A DNA stretch of 64,000 nt from Campylobacter concisus (GTDB taxonomy: Bacteria; Campylobacterota; Campylobacteria; Campylobacterales; Campylobacteraceae), in the NCBI RefSeq assembly GCF_002913045.1, contig NZ_PPAF01000026.1, positions 62,001 through 126,000 on the forward strand. The letters run 5' to 3'. The translations under genes were made by a program, and so were the position numbers. The notes under the pieces were generated by a model. That model worked only from the letters and a program-made list of their open reading frames with translations. It did not search any database and had not been told where the DNA came from. Below, in pieces: positions 56,593 to 64,000 of this stretch (position 1 is its first letter; each line of letters starts with the position of its first letter).

Positions 56593-57065
56593 AGCTAGCT
56601 GGAGCAAGAAAGATCGTAAAAAGCCGTTTTTGCCCTAGTTTTTTTCATAAAAGAGATGAGTTTAAGTATGAGGCGCTAGTTGGCATGGGTGGCAACATTG
56701 GCGACAGCGCAAAGAGGTTTGATAGATTTATAAGAGCGATTACAAGTGATAACAGGTTTCATGTAGTTGAAGTCTCGTCGATCCTTATAAATGCGGCGTT
56801 TGGCTACGAAGCACAGGATGATTTTAGTAACGCTGTTATAAATTTACAAACATCTCTGGGGCCTAGAAATTTACTAAAAATTTTAAGACACTATGAGAGT
56901 AAATTTAAGCGCGTGAGGACATTTAAAAATGCGCCACGCACGCTTGATCTAGATATTTTGTATTTTAGTAAAAAAGTCTATAAGACGCCGCGCCTTATCG
57001 TGCCACATCCTGGGGCTGATAAGAGGCTTAGCGTGATCGTGCCACTAGGGCTTATGAGAGGTTAA
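56577..57065 (+). CDS. folK: 2-amino-4-hydroxy-6-hydroxymethyldihydropteridine pyrophosphokinase
   Basis: Folate pathway kinase (HPPK). 162 residues with VGMGGNIGDSAKRF (residues about 36-49) and the signature APRTLDLDILYF (about 121-132). An N-terminal tail of about 30 extra residues precedes the usual start of the fold. Overlap with the M24 gene and 10-base spacing to flhF place it in the operon. Confidence 0.93.
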   Translation: MRDFMKLAGARKIVKSRFCPSFFHKRDEFKYEALVGMGGNIGDSAKRFDRFIRAITSDNRFHVVEVSSILINAAFGYEAQDDFSNAVINLQTSLGPRNLLKILRHYESKFKRVRTFKNAPRTLDLDILYFSKKVYKTPRLIVPHPGADKRLSVIVPLGLMRG

Positions 57066-57075
57066 AAGGATATAA

Positions 57076-58443
57076 ATGGCTACAAAATTTCATACTTTTA
57101 CAGGTGAGAGCACCATTGAAGCTTTAAAAAAAGCTCAAGAGGCGTGCGGCGAGAAGGCCATACTTGTTACAACAAAGCAAATTCAAGCCAAAACGATAAA
57201 TAAAAAGCCGCTTTATGAAATTTTAGTAAGCGTTGAAGAAGACGACGTTAAACAGCCTCCAAAGCCAAATGCAAAAGCCATAAACTACGAAAATGCCTAT
57301 TCTAAATTTAATAAAAACTATGAACCTGCTAAGCCAAAATTTGAGATAAAAGAAGAGCCGGCTAAATTTGAGGCAAAGACAGCATCGCCCGAGCCTTACG
57401 ATCCAAACGAGAGCGTGCTTTTAAATATCTCAGCTGCTGCAAAAGAGATAAGTACAATCGCAAATGTAAACATCGATGATGTCAAAGATAAAGAGTCAAG
57501 CATACCAAGCGGCATGAATAAAAAAATAGACGATGTGGCAAAGCAAGTAAGTGCGCTAAGCGAGAAAATAGGGCTGATAACTGACATGATCTGGGACGAG
57601 AAAGCACCAAATCGCAATAATCTTTCGATCCCGCCGGAGTTTGCTAGCATCTATAAACTCGCAAAACAAAGCGGCATGAAAGAGGAGCATCTAGAGGCTA
57701 TCATGCAAACGACGCTTGAAAATTTACCAGTTTCGATGAAGAGCAATCCAACTGCTGTAAAGAGATATTTCTACTCACTCTTACGCAATATGCTACCTTG
57801 TAGAAAAGAGCCAAGCGATAAAAAACAACGTATCATGATGCTAGTTGGTCCAACCGGAGTTGGTAAGACGACGACTCTTGCAAAGCTAGCTGCTCGTTTT
57901 GCTTACGGTAATGAAAAACGCTATAAAACGGGTATCATCACGCTTGATACATACCGTATCGGAGCGGTTGAACAGCTATTTCAGTATGCAAAGATGATGA
58001 AGCTACCTATACTTGATGTTATCGAGATAGATGACTTTCAAAATGCTATCAAACAGCTTAATTATTGTGATGTGATACTTATTGATACGACTGGAAATTC
58101 GCAGTATGACAAAGAAAAGCTTGAAAGGCTTGATAAATTTTTAAAGCATAGCGGCGCAAAGATTGATGTAAATTTGGTCCTTTCGGCTGGCTCAAAGGTT
58201 GAGGATCTGATAGAAATTTATAATGGGTTTTCATTTTTGGATATTGACACGCTGATAATCACCAAATTTGATGAGACAAAAATTTTTGGCAATGTCTTTT
58301 CGCTGATATATGAGACAAACACGCCAGTTAGCTACTTTAGCGTGGGTCAAGAGGTGCCTGATGATCTTGTGGAGGCAAAGAGTGAATTTTTAGTAGAGTG
58401 CGTGTTTGACGGCTTTACAAAGCAAAAGGCTAGCGATGAATAA
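57076..58443 (+). CDS. flhF: flagellar biosynthesis GTPase FlhF
   Basis: SRP-like GTPase that fixes the polar site of flagella and in Campylobacter is needed for sigma-54 flagellar genes. 455 residues: a B domain with a Pro/Lys-rich stretch, N domain from about 190, and G domain with G1 GPTGVGKT (258-265), DTYRIGAVEQL and DTTGN. In SRP GTPases the last reads DTAGR. AAGGAT precedes the ATG. Its end overlaps flhG by 8 bases. Confidence 0.95.
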   Translation: MATKFHTFTGESTIEALKKAQEACGEKAILVTTKQIQAKTINKKPLYEILVSVEEDDVKQPPKPNAKAINYENAYSKFNKNYEPAKPKFEIKEEPAKFEAKTASPEPYDPNESVLLNISAAAKEISTIANVNIDDVKDKESSIPSGMNKKIDDVAKQVSALSEKIGLITDMIWDEKAPNRNNLSIPPEFASIYKLAKQSGMKEEHLEAIMQTTLENLPVSMKSNPTAVKRYFYSLLRNMLPCRKEPSDKKQRIMMLVGPTGVGKTTTLAKLAARFAYGNEKRYKTGIITLDTYRIGAVEQLFQYAKMMKLPILDVIEIDDFQNAIKQLNYCDVILIDTTGNSQYDKEKLERLDKFLKHSGAKIDVNLVLSAGSKVEDLIEIYNGFSFLDIDTLIITKFDETKIFGNVFSLIYETNTPVSYFSVGQEVPDDLVEAKSEFLVECVFDGFTKQKASDE

Positions 58444-59302
58444 TCAAGCGCAAAAATTACAAAGTTTAGTCCAGTCTCAAAGCAAGAGCAAAAATACGCA
58501 TTTTATTGCGATAACTAGCGGTAAGGGTGGTGTTGGTAAGAGTACGATAAGCGCAAATTTAGCAAATGTTTTATCAAAAAATGGCTACAAAGTAGGGCTG
58601 TTTGACGCTGATATCGGCCTTGCAAACCTTGATGTCATCCTAAATGTAAAAATGGGTAAAAATTTACTTCACGTGCTAAAAGGCGAGTGCAGCCTAAAAG
58701 ATATTTTGATACCTATAAATAAAAATTTGATACTCATTCCTGGCGAAAGCGGCGATGAAATTTTGAAATTTAACAACCAATTTTTATTTGAGAGGTTTTT
58801 GGATGAGGCGAGCGAGCTTGATGAGCTTGATTTTTTGATCATTGACACCGGAGCTGGCATAGGCGGTAGCACACAGCTGTTTTTAGAAGCGGCTGATGAG
58901 GTCGTGGTGGTAACTGTGCCTGATCCTGCAGCGATAACCGATGCATACGCCGTCATAAAGATCGTCTCAAGGTTTAAAAATAGTGAGCTTTTGCTTTTAA
59001 ATATGGTAAAAAATGAAGCAGAAGCGACTAGAATTTATGAAAATATCAAACGTGTTGCTAATGCAAATATCGGGTCTAGCTTAAATTTAGAGCTTATAGG
59101 ATTTGTGGCTTCTGATAAGAATGTTTCAAGAAGTATAAAACAACGAACGCTTTTTACAGACGATGCTGCTTATGCTGAGCCTAGTACTCAGATAAAACAG
59201 ATAGCTTCGAATTTACTTTATAGGTTGGAACGAAAAGTGCTTAACGATGAGCAAAGCAGGAGCTTTGGGGGCTTCTTTAAGCGTTTGATAGAACAATTTT
59301 AA
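58436..59302 (+). CDS. flhG: flagellar number regulator FlhG (MinD/ParA-like)
   Basis: MinD-like ATPase that limits flagellar number and, in Campylobacter, also affects division site. 288 residues; deviant Walker A KGGVGKS (30-36) and DADIGLANLD, then IDTGAG. I prefer ATG at 58436 (MNNQAQK) to a TTG 30 bases upstream. The N-terminal DQAxxLR-like activation motif reads NNQAQKLQSL, close to that in other FlhG proteins. It overlaps flhF. Confidence 0.94.
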   Translation: MNNQAQKLQSLVQSQSKSKNTHFIAITSGKGGVGKSTISANLANVLSKNGYKVGLFDADIGLANLDVILNVKMGKNLLHVLKGECSLKDILIPINKNLILIPGESGDEILKFNNQFLFERFLDEASELDELDFLIIDTGAGIGGSTQLFLEAADEVVVVTVPDPAAITDAYAVIKIVSRFKNSELLLLNMVKNEAEATRIYENIKRVANANIGSSLNLELIGFVASDKNVSRSIKQRTLFTDDAAYAEPSTQIKQIASNLLYRLERKVLNDEQSRSFGGFFKRLIEQF

Positions 59303-59315
59303 TGGAGATTGAGCT

Positions 59316-59660
59316 TTGCGTGCAGAAAATTTTATAGCATTTTTTACGGTTTGTGGCTTTTTTATAGGTATAGTTTTTACCTTGTTAAAGGTGAGTGAGC
59401 CTATCGAAATGCTAGTTTATACACTAGTTATTACTTTGTTTTTTTATCTTATAATTCACATTGTTATCATGAACTACATCGATGTGAAAAGGGCTTTAAC
59501 TAAAATTTTTGACAAACAAAAACACGAAGAGATCGCAGACTATCTCATCTCTGAGCTAAATACTAGAGAAAAGCGTATGGAAAATATAATGGTAAAAATG
59601 ACTGCTGAAAATTTTGATTCTGGTAAACGAAATGCACGAGTTAAAGCAAAAGCAGCTTAA
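59316..59660 (+). CDS. small membrane protein in the flagellar cluster
   Basis: 114-residue protein with two membrane segments (about residues 5-23 and 31-52) and a basic, helical tail. I cannot name it. It lies between flhG and fliA, as does a hypothetical gene in C. jejuni. The start is TTG after GGAG. It overlaps the fliA start by about 30 bases, so coupled translation is likely; a flagellar role is inferred from position. Confidence 0.75.
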   Translation: MRAENFIAFFTVCGFFIGIVFTLLKVSEPIEMLVYTLVITLFFYLIIHIVIMNYIDVKRALTKIFDKQKHEEIADYLISELNTREKRMENIMVKMTAENFDSGKRNARVKAKAA

Positions 59661-60336
59661 CGCTTATAAAAATACGATAAAAAAGGAACAAGACGAGATC
59701 GTCTTAAAATATATGCCAGCACTGCGTGCAATGGCGTTTAGGCTTAAAGAGAGGCTGCCATCAAGTATAGATACAAATGACCTAATAAGCATTGGCGTTG
59801 AAGAGATGATAAAACTTAGCAGGAAGTATGACAAGGAGCAAAATGACTCTTTTTGGGGATATGGCAAAAAGAGAATTTATGGCTCTATGCTTGATTATCT
59901 AAGAACGCTCGATGTTGTTAGCAGAAGCGATAGAAAGCTAGTAAAGAGCATAAATAGCGAGATAGATAACTACTTTAATGAATTTGAAGAAGAGCCAAGC
60001 GATGAGTATTTGGCCGAAAAGCTTAATGAAGATATTGAGAAGATAAGAGAGGCAAGAGGCGTTAGCGGTATCATTACTATTTTGCCAATAGACGAGCAAA
60101 TGGAGCTAATTGGTCAAAATGATGTCGAGAAAAGTATTGAGAGAGAGGATCTTATTTTAAAAATAGAAGAAGCTTTAAAAGATTTTGACGAAAGAGATCA
60201 GATGTTGGTTCAGCTTTATTATTATGAAGAGCTAAATTTAAAAGAGATAAGCCAGATCATGAATATCAGCGAGAGTAGAATTTCACAAATTCATAAACGT
60301 TTGCTTGATCGTATCAGGCGTAGCTTGGGGGTTTAA
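59632..60336 (+). CDS. fliA: flagellar sigma factor FliA (sigma-28)
   Basis: RNA polymerase sigma factor for late flagellar genes. 234 residues from the ATG chosen (MHELKQKQL); a TTG 18 bases upstream is another start. Region 2 is NDLISIGVEEMIKLSRKYD and WGYGKKRIYGSMLDYLRTLD; region 4 is YYEELNLKEISQIMNISESRISQIHKRL. Its stop overlaps the fliM ATG by one base. FlgM, its anti-sigma, is not here. Confidence 0.95.
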   Translation: MHELKQKQLNAYKNTIKKEQDEIVLKYMPALRAMAFRLKERLPSSIDTNDLISIGVEEMIKLSRKYDKEQNDSFWGYGKKRIYGSMLDYLRTLDVVSRSDRKLVKSINSEIDNYFNEFEEEPSDEYLAEKLNEDIEKIREARGVSGIITILPIDEQMELIGQNDVEKSIEREDLILKIEEALKDFDERDQMLVQLYYYEELNLKEISQIMNISESRISQIHKRLLDRIRRSLGV

Positions 60337-61439
60337 TGGCTGATATTTTAAGTCAAGAAGAGATAGACGCGCTACTTGAAGTTGTTGATGAAGACGGCGA
60401 TACGAGTAATATCGAGGTTGAAGAGAGATCGCAAGGCGAACAAAAGCAGATTATTATTTATGATTTTAAGCGTCCAAACCGCGTTAGTAAAGAGCAGCTT
60501 CGCGCGATAAAAGGTATCCATGATAAGCTTGCCAGAAATTTGGCTAGTCAAATTTCTAGTGTGATGAGAAGCATTGTCGAGATCAGACTTCACAGTGTTG
60601 ATCAAATGACTTATGGCGAATTTTTGATGAGTTTGCCAAGTCCAACTAGTTTCAATGTCTTTTCTATAAAACCGCTTGATGGAAACTGTGTTTTGGAGAT
60701 AAATCCAAGCATTGCTTTTCCGATGATAGATCGTTTGCTTGGCGGAACTGGTGAAAATTTTGAGGCAAATAGAGAGCTAACAGACATTGAAGTAAATTTG
60801 CTTGATGCGGTGCTTAGAATGATCATGCAGCGTCTTAAAGAGAGCTGGTCAATGATAACTGATATGTACCCAAATGTGGAGGCCAAAGAGAGCAGTCCAA
60901 ATGTCGTACAGATCGTCTCTCAAAATGAGATTGTTATTATGGTCGTTATGGAGATCATAGTTGGTGGCTCAAGCGGTATGATAAATTTATGCTATCCAGT
61001 CATCTACCTTGAGCCGATACTCTCACGCCTTGCAAACAGAGACATTATGCTTGGTGAAACAAGTGCAAAAAAAAGTAGAAACAAAGAGCTAAAAACACTT
61101 ATCGGACGAGCAGAAATTTTATATGAAGCCATACTTGGCAAATCGATCATCAGCGTAAATGAGTTTTTAAATTTAAAAGAAGGCGATATTTTAAGGCTTG
61201 ATAGAGGAGCTGATGATAAGGCGATCGTTTGTATCGATAAAAAAGAAGTTTTCTTAGCTGAGGTTGGGCTTCATAGATTTAGAAAATCTATAAGGATTGA
61301 GCAGTTAATACGCTCTGATAAAGATGAGATCAAAAATATCTTAGAAAAATACGAAGAAGAGCGAAAAGCAAAGCTGATGGCGTATGAAGCTAATGAGCGC
61401 AAAATGGAAGAAGAAGAGGACGACGAAGATGATGAATGA
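60336..61439 (+). CDS. fliM: flagellar motor switch protein FliM
   Basis: C-ring protein that receives CheY-P. 367 residues: the N-terminal CheY-P-binding peptide LSQEEIDALLEVV (about residues 4-16), a CheC-like middle with GGTGENFEANRELTDIE, and a C-terminal SpoA domain. It ends in an acidic tail. Overlap with fliA and fliY shows tight coupling. Confidence 0.96.
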   Translation: MADILSQEEIDALLEVVDEDGDTSNIEVEERSQGEQKQIIIYDFKRPNRVSKEQLRAIKGIHDKLARNLASQISSVMRSIVEIRLHSVDQMTYGEFLMSLPSPTSFNVFSIKPLDGNCVLEINPSIAFPMIDRLLGGTGENFEANRELTDIEVNLLDAVLRMIMQRLKESWSMITDMYPNVEAKESSPNVVQIVSQNEIVIMVVMEIIVGGSSGMINLCYPVIYLEPILSRLANRDIMLGETSAKKSRNKELKTLIGRAEILYEAILGKSIISVNEFLNLKEGDILRLDRGADDKAIVCIDKKEVFLAEVGLHRFRKSIRIEQLIRSDKDEIKNILEKYEEERKAKLMAYEANERKMEEEEDDEDDE

Positions 61440-62277
61440 TTTTTTTAATATATTTTCTAATGAATTAAAAGCTACTATCGAAGGACTTACGGGCAGAGCT
61501 CCAGAGGTTGGTGAAAGAAATGAATTTGACGCACCAACGCAAAATGGTATAAAACCGCCGGTAGTGATGGCCAATATCTCTTTAAGTGGCGACCTCAATG
61601 CTAAAACAGAGATAGTATGTACTCCAGTTTTAATAAGTGCCATTAGCGAATGGATGATGGGCGAAGAGGAAATTTCAAAGAATGAAAATTTAGGCAGTGA
61701 TGAGCTTGACGCCGCAAAAGAGATATTTTCAAATCTTTTTAGTGCTTTTAGTACATCCTTGGGCGCTCAAAAGGGCATGCCAAAGATAAATTTTGAAGTA
61801 ATAAATGTAAATTTTTTAGATGAAAATTCTTCGCTTGATTTTAGTGTTTATGAAAAGCTATTTTTATTTAATGTAAAAATCGAAGATCTAAGTGAGCATA
61901 TCGGTTTTGCTTGCGATCATTCGCTAATGAAATTTTTTGAGCCAACAAAGACTGAAACACCAGCTGCACCAGCGAGCACTCCTCACGTAGCTAAGGGCGA
62001 TTTTAGCGCTGAAGAGATGAGAAATATCGGTCTTATAATGGATGTTAGGCTGCCTATTCGTGTTCGTATCGGCTCAAAAAGAATGCTCTTAAAAGATGTG
62101 CTTACCATGGATATTGGCTCAGTTATCGAGTTAAATCAATTAGCAAACGATCCACTAGAAATTTTGATCGGCGATAAGGTAATAGCTCTTGGCGAAGTGG
62201 TGATAATAGATGGAAACTTTGGCATCCAGATCACTCAGATAGGCTCAAAACGCGAGAGGCTTCAACAGTTAAAATAA
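61432..62277 (+). CDS. fliY: flagellar motor switch protein FliY
   Basis: C-ring protein of the FliN/FliY group; in epsilonproteobacteria it coexists with FliN. 281 residues with a CheC-like region and a C-terminal SpoA domain (DVRLPIRVRIGSKRMLLKDVL). I chose MNDFFNIF as the start; ATG at 61429 is equally possible. It overlaps the fliM stop by about 8 bases. The P-rich linker TETPAAPASTP precedes the SpoA domain. Confidence 0.93.
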   Translation: MNDFFNIFSNELKATIEGLTGRAPEVGERNEFDAPTQNGIKPPVVMANISLSGDLNAKTEIVCTPVLISAISEWMMGEEEISKNENLGSDELDAAKEIFSNLFSAFSTSLGAQKGMPKINFEVINVNFLDENSSLDFSVYEKLFLFNVKIEDLSEHIGFACDHSLMKFFEPTKTETPAAPASTPHVAKGDFSAEEMRNIGLIMDVRLPIRVRIGSKRMLLKDVLTMDIGSVIELNQLANDPLEILIGDKVIALGEVVIIDGNFGIQITQIGSKRERLQQLK

Positions 62278-62867
62278 TGAATGAATTAGTTAGCGATCTT
62301 TTAAATTTTCCAAACGTCTTAAAATATAAAAATAAAAATGTTACCTTCTTTGGCTCGGCTAGATTTGATGAAGAAAATTTCTACTGCAAAAAGGCTTATG
62401 AACTAGCTTATAAGCTAAACGAACTAGGATACGCCATCTTAACTGGTGGCGGAGACGGCATAATGAGAGCCGCGAACAAGGGCGCATTTGATAGTGCAAA
62501 ATCGCCAAGCATAGCCTTAAATGTGAGACTTCCGTTTGAACAAAATACAAACCCTTACGTCACAGCAAAATATCTCTTTTCAAATTTAAGCCCAAGAAAA
62601 TTTGCACTCACCGATCGTTCAGTCGCATTTGTCGTCTTTCCGGGTGGCTTTGGCACTCTTGATGAACTTTTTGAAATTTTAGTACTTGCTCAAGTTGGTA
62701 GCAAAAAAGTAAAAATTTTTCTTTTTGGGAGTGAGTTTTGGCAAGGGCTTGATGAGTTTATAAAAAATACGCTAGTTAGCCAAAAAACAATAAAAAAAGA
62801 AGATATAAATTTATACAAAATCACCGATGATTTAGAGCTTATCGCAAACGAAATTTTGACTATTTAA
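62277..62867 (+). CDS. LOG family protein (TIGR00730 type)
   Basis: 196-residue Rossmann-like protein of the LOG/lysine-decarboxylase-like family. LTGGGDGIMRAANKGAF and PGGFGTLDELFE are the two signatures (PGGxGTxxE). Plant LOG and some bacterial members release cytokinin from its nucleotide by phosphoribohydrolase action; here a general nucleotide 5'-monophosphate hydrolase is inferred. The ATG overlaps the fliY stop by one base, so it closes the flagellar operon. Confidence 0.9.
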   Translation: MNELVSDLLNFPNVLKYKNKNVTFFGSARFDEENFYCKKAYELAYKLNELGYAILTGGGDGIMRAANKGAFDSAKSPSIALNVRLPFEQNTNPYVTAKYLFSNLSPRKFALTDRSVAFVVFPGGFGTLDELFEILVLAQVGSKKVKIFLFGSEFWQGLDEFIKNTLVSQKTIKKEDINLYKITDDLELIANEILTI

Positions 62868-62915
62868 AAATAAGATATAAAATATCCGCTTTTAAATTTC
62901 AAAGAGGTAAAAAAT

Positions 62916-63938
62916 ATGAAAGTAATGGTCGCAATGAGCGGTGGTGTAGATAGCACTATGACGGCTAAATTTCTGCAAGAAGCTGGTCATGAAGTGCAAG
63001 GTTGCTATATGATGCTGCATCAAAAGCCAGGATATCACGAAGAAAATATCAGAAAAGTAAAAAAAGTAGGCGAGTATCTTGGCATAAAGGTACATATTTT
63101 GGATCTTCAAGATAAATTTAACGAGTTTGTCTATGATCCTTTTGTGAAGCTCTATAAAGAGGGCAAGACGCCAAATCCTTGTGCTTTGTGCAATAAATTT
63201 ATAAAGCTTGGTGCGTTGCTTGATTTTGCAAAGGCAAATGGCTGTGAGAAGCTTGCTACTGGGCATTATGTGCAAGTTATTGATGGATTTATCACATGTG
63301 CAAAAGATCCTAGCAAGGATCAAAGCTACTTTTTAGCCCAAGTGCCAAAAGAGATATTAAAAGATGTTATTTTCCCGCTTGGGGATAAATTTAAAAAAGA
63401 TATAAAAGAGCTTGCAAGAAGTGTAAAAGTACTTGAAGAATTTGCTACGCAGGCAGAAAGTAGTGAAATTTGCTTTGTGGAAGATACCTATATCGAAGTT
63501 TTAAATAAGCATTACAATACAAATTTGCCAGGAAATGTAGTTGATAAAGATGGCAAAATAATCGGCCGCCACCAAGGCTATATGCACTATACTATCGGCA
63601 AGCGCCGTGGTTTTGAGGTTTTTGGCGCCCATGAGCCACATTTTGTTATAAAGATAAATGCCGATAAAAATGAGATCGTTGTAGGAACAAAAGATGACTT
63701 GGCTCAAAAGGTAGTCGAGCTTGAAAACGTAAATTTATTTATAGATAAAGATAAATTTGAGTGCGAAACCAAGATAAGATATAGAAGCCCTAAACTTGAT
63801 GCTTTTGTTGAGGTTGATAAAGAGAATAAAACAGCGAAACTAACGCTAAATCAAAATGCACTTGGTGTGGCACAAGGCCAGCTTTGTGTGATGTATGATG
63901 GCGATAAGGTTATTGCAAGTGGATTTATAAAAGGCTAG
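62916..63938 (+). CDS. mnmA: tRNA-specific 2-thiouridylase MnmA
   Basis: Thiolates U34 at position 2 in tRNAs for Lys, Glu and Gln. 340 residues: PP-loop MSGGVDST (about residues 6-13), [21 protein letters not shown] (catalytic Cys near 88), GHYVQV, and the second Cys in SSEICFVED (Cys near 187). C-terminal beta domains follow. AGAGG precedes the ATG, and the TAG lies inside the terminator stem. Confidence 0.95.
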   Translation: MKVMVAMSGGVDSTMTAKFLQEAGHEVQGCYMMLHQKPGYHEENIRKVKKVGEYLGIKVHILDLQDKFNEFVYDPFVKLYKEGKTPNPCALCNKFIKLGALLDFAKANGCEKLATGHYVQVIDGFITCAKDPSKDQSYFLAQVPKEILKDVIFPLGDKFKKDIKELARSVKVLEEFATQAESSEICFVEDTYIEVLNKHYNTNLPGNVVDKDGKIIGRHQGYMHYTIGKRRGFEVFGAHEPHFVIKINADKNEIVVGTKDDLAQKVVELENVNLFIDKDKFECETKIRYRSPKLDAFVEVDKENKTAKLTLNQNALGVAQGQLCVMYDGDKVIASGFIKG

Positions 63939-63953
63939 CTTTAGCCTTTTATA
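63926..63953 (+). terminator. mnmA terminator
   Basis: TATAAAAGGCTA pairs with TAGCCTTTTATA (12 bases, loop GCTT). The stop codon of mnmA lies in the first arm, and A/T-rich sequence follows. Confidence 0.8.
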
Positions 63954-64000
63954 AAAATTTATTGGGCTCTGTACGATTTTTTATAAATTAAGCTAAAATT

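Overview
The window looks like chromosome from a Campylobacter close to C. concisus. It is AT-rich, with frequent TTG starts, spacers full of A and T runs, and TATAAT-type -10 elements. Gene order matches, from memory, several blocks of C. jejuni NCTC 11168: recO/dus/dksA/rlmH/accD/bamA/tyrA/lpxC/thrB/infB/rbfA/rimP, atpE/SNF/pycB/pckA/argH, HIT/pheST/aroA/ispH/rpsA/serA, and sppA/amidohydrolase/aroQ/folK/flhF/flhG/fliA/fliM/fliY. There are no insertion sequences, prophages, CRISPR arrays or rRNA genes. The species assignment is inference.

Layout. 1-0.7 kb: 5'-truncated TtcA-like PP-loop gene. 0.9-7.6 kb (minus): recO, dus, a membrane protein, a dksA-like gene, rlmH, accD, bamA. 7.7-19.2 kb (plus): tyrA, an M23 peptidase, lpxC, a tsaB-like gene with no ordinary start codon, thrB, ylxR, infB, rbfA, rimP, fhs, a lipoprotein and ribD. 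19.2-20.5 kb (minus): ferritin-like/VIT protein, tRNA-Leu(GAG), atpE. 20.7-30.3 kb (plus): three tandem Na+ symporters of the SNF family, TRAP subunits DctQ and DctM without a DctP, oxaloacetate/pyruvate carboxylase subunit, pckA. 30.6-33.2 kb (minus): dicarboxylate symporter, cyclophilin, YebC. 33.4-36.8 kb (plus): GNAT, CopZ-like, CopA and a probable TorD-like chaperone in a tight operon. 36.8-37.2 kb (minus): coiled-coil orphan. 37.4-40.0 kb: argH and a soluble CZB chemoreceptor. 40.0-50.3 kb: HIT (minus), then pheS, pheT, aroA, ispH, rpsA, a membrane protein, serA, efp. 50.65-50.91 kb (minus): a SelW-like selenoprotein with an in-frame UGA. 51.0-52.9 kb: DJ-1-like, RRM protein, GluQRS-like. 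52.9-55.0 kb (minus): sppA and a probable aminofutalosine deaminase. 55.1-64 kb: aroQ, M24 peptidase, folK, flhF, flhG, membrane protein, fliA, fliM, fliY, LOG protein, mnmA.

How it works together. Most of the window is core biosynthesis and translation: factor IF2, RbfA, RimP, S1, PheRS, EF-P and many tRNA or rRNA modifiers. The 20-31 kb section is a uptake and C4 metabolism block: amino-acid/Na+ symport, organic acid uptake, carboxylation and PEP formation. The 57-62 kb section controls flagellar number, placement and switching.

The points most worth a second look are the SelW-like selenoprotein, which an ordinary ORF caller misses, the tsaB gene lacking ATG/GTG/TTG at its homologous start, the triple symporter plus TRAP-QM array, the copper operon ending in a TorD-like gene, the CopA with His-Leu in place of His-Pro, and a G9 tract inside the bamA terminator. 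I saw no clearly new multi-gene system.
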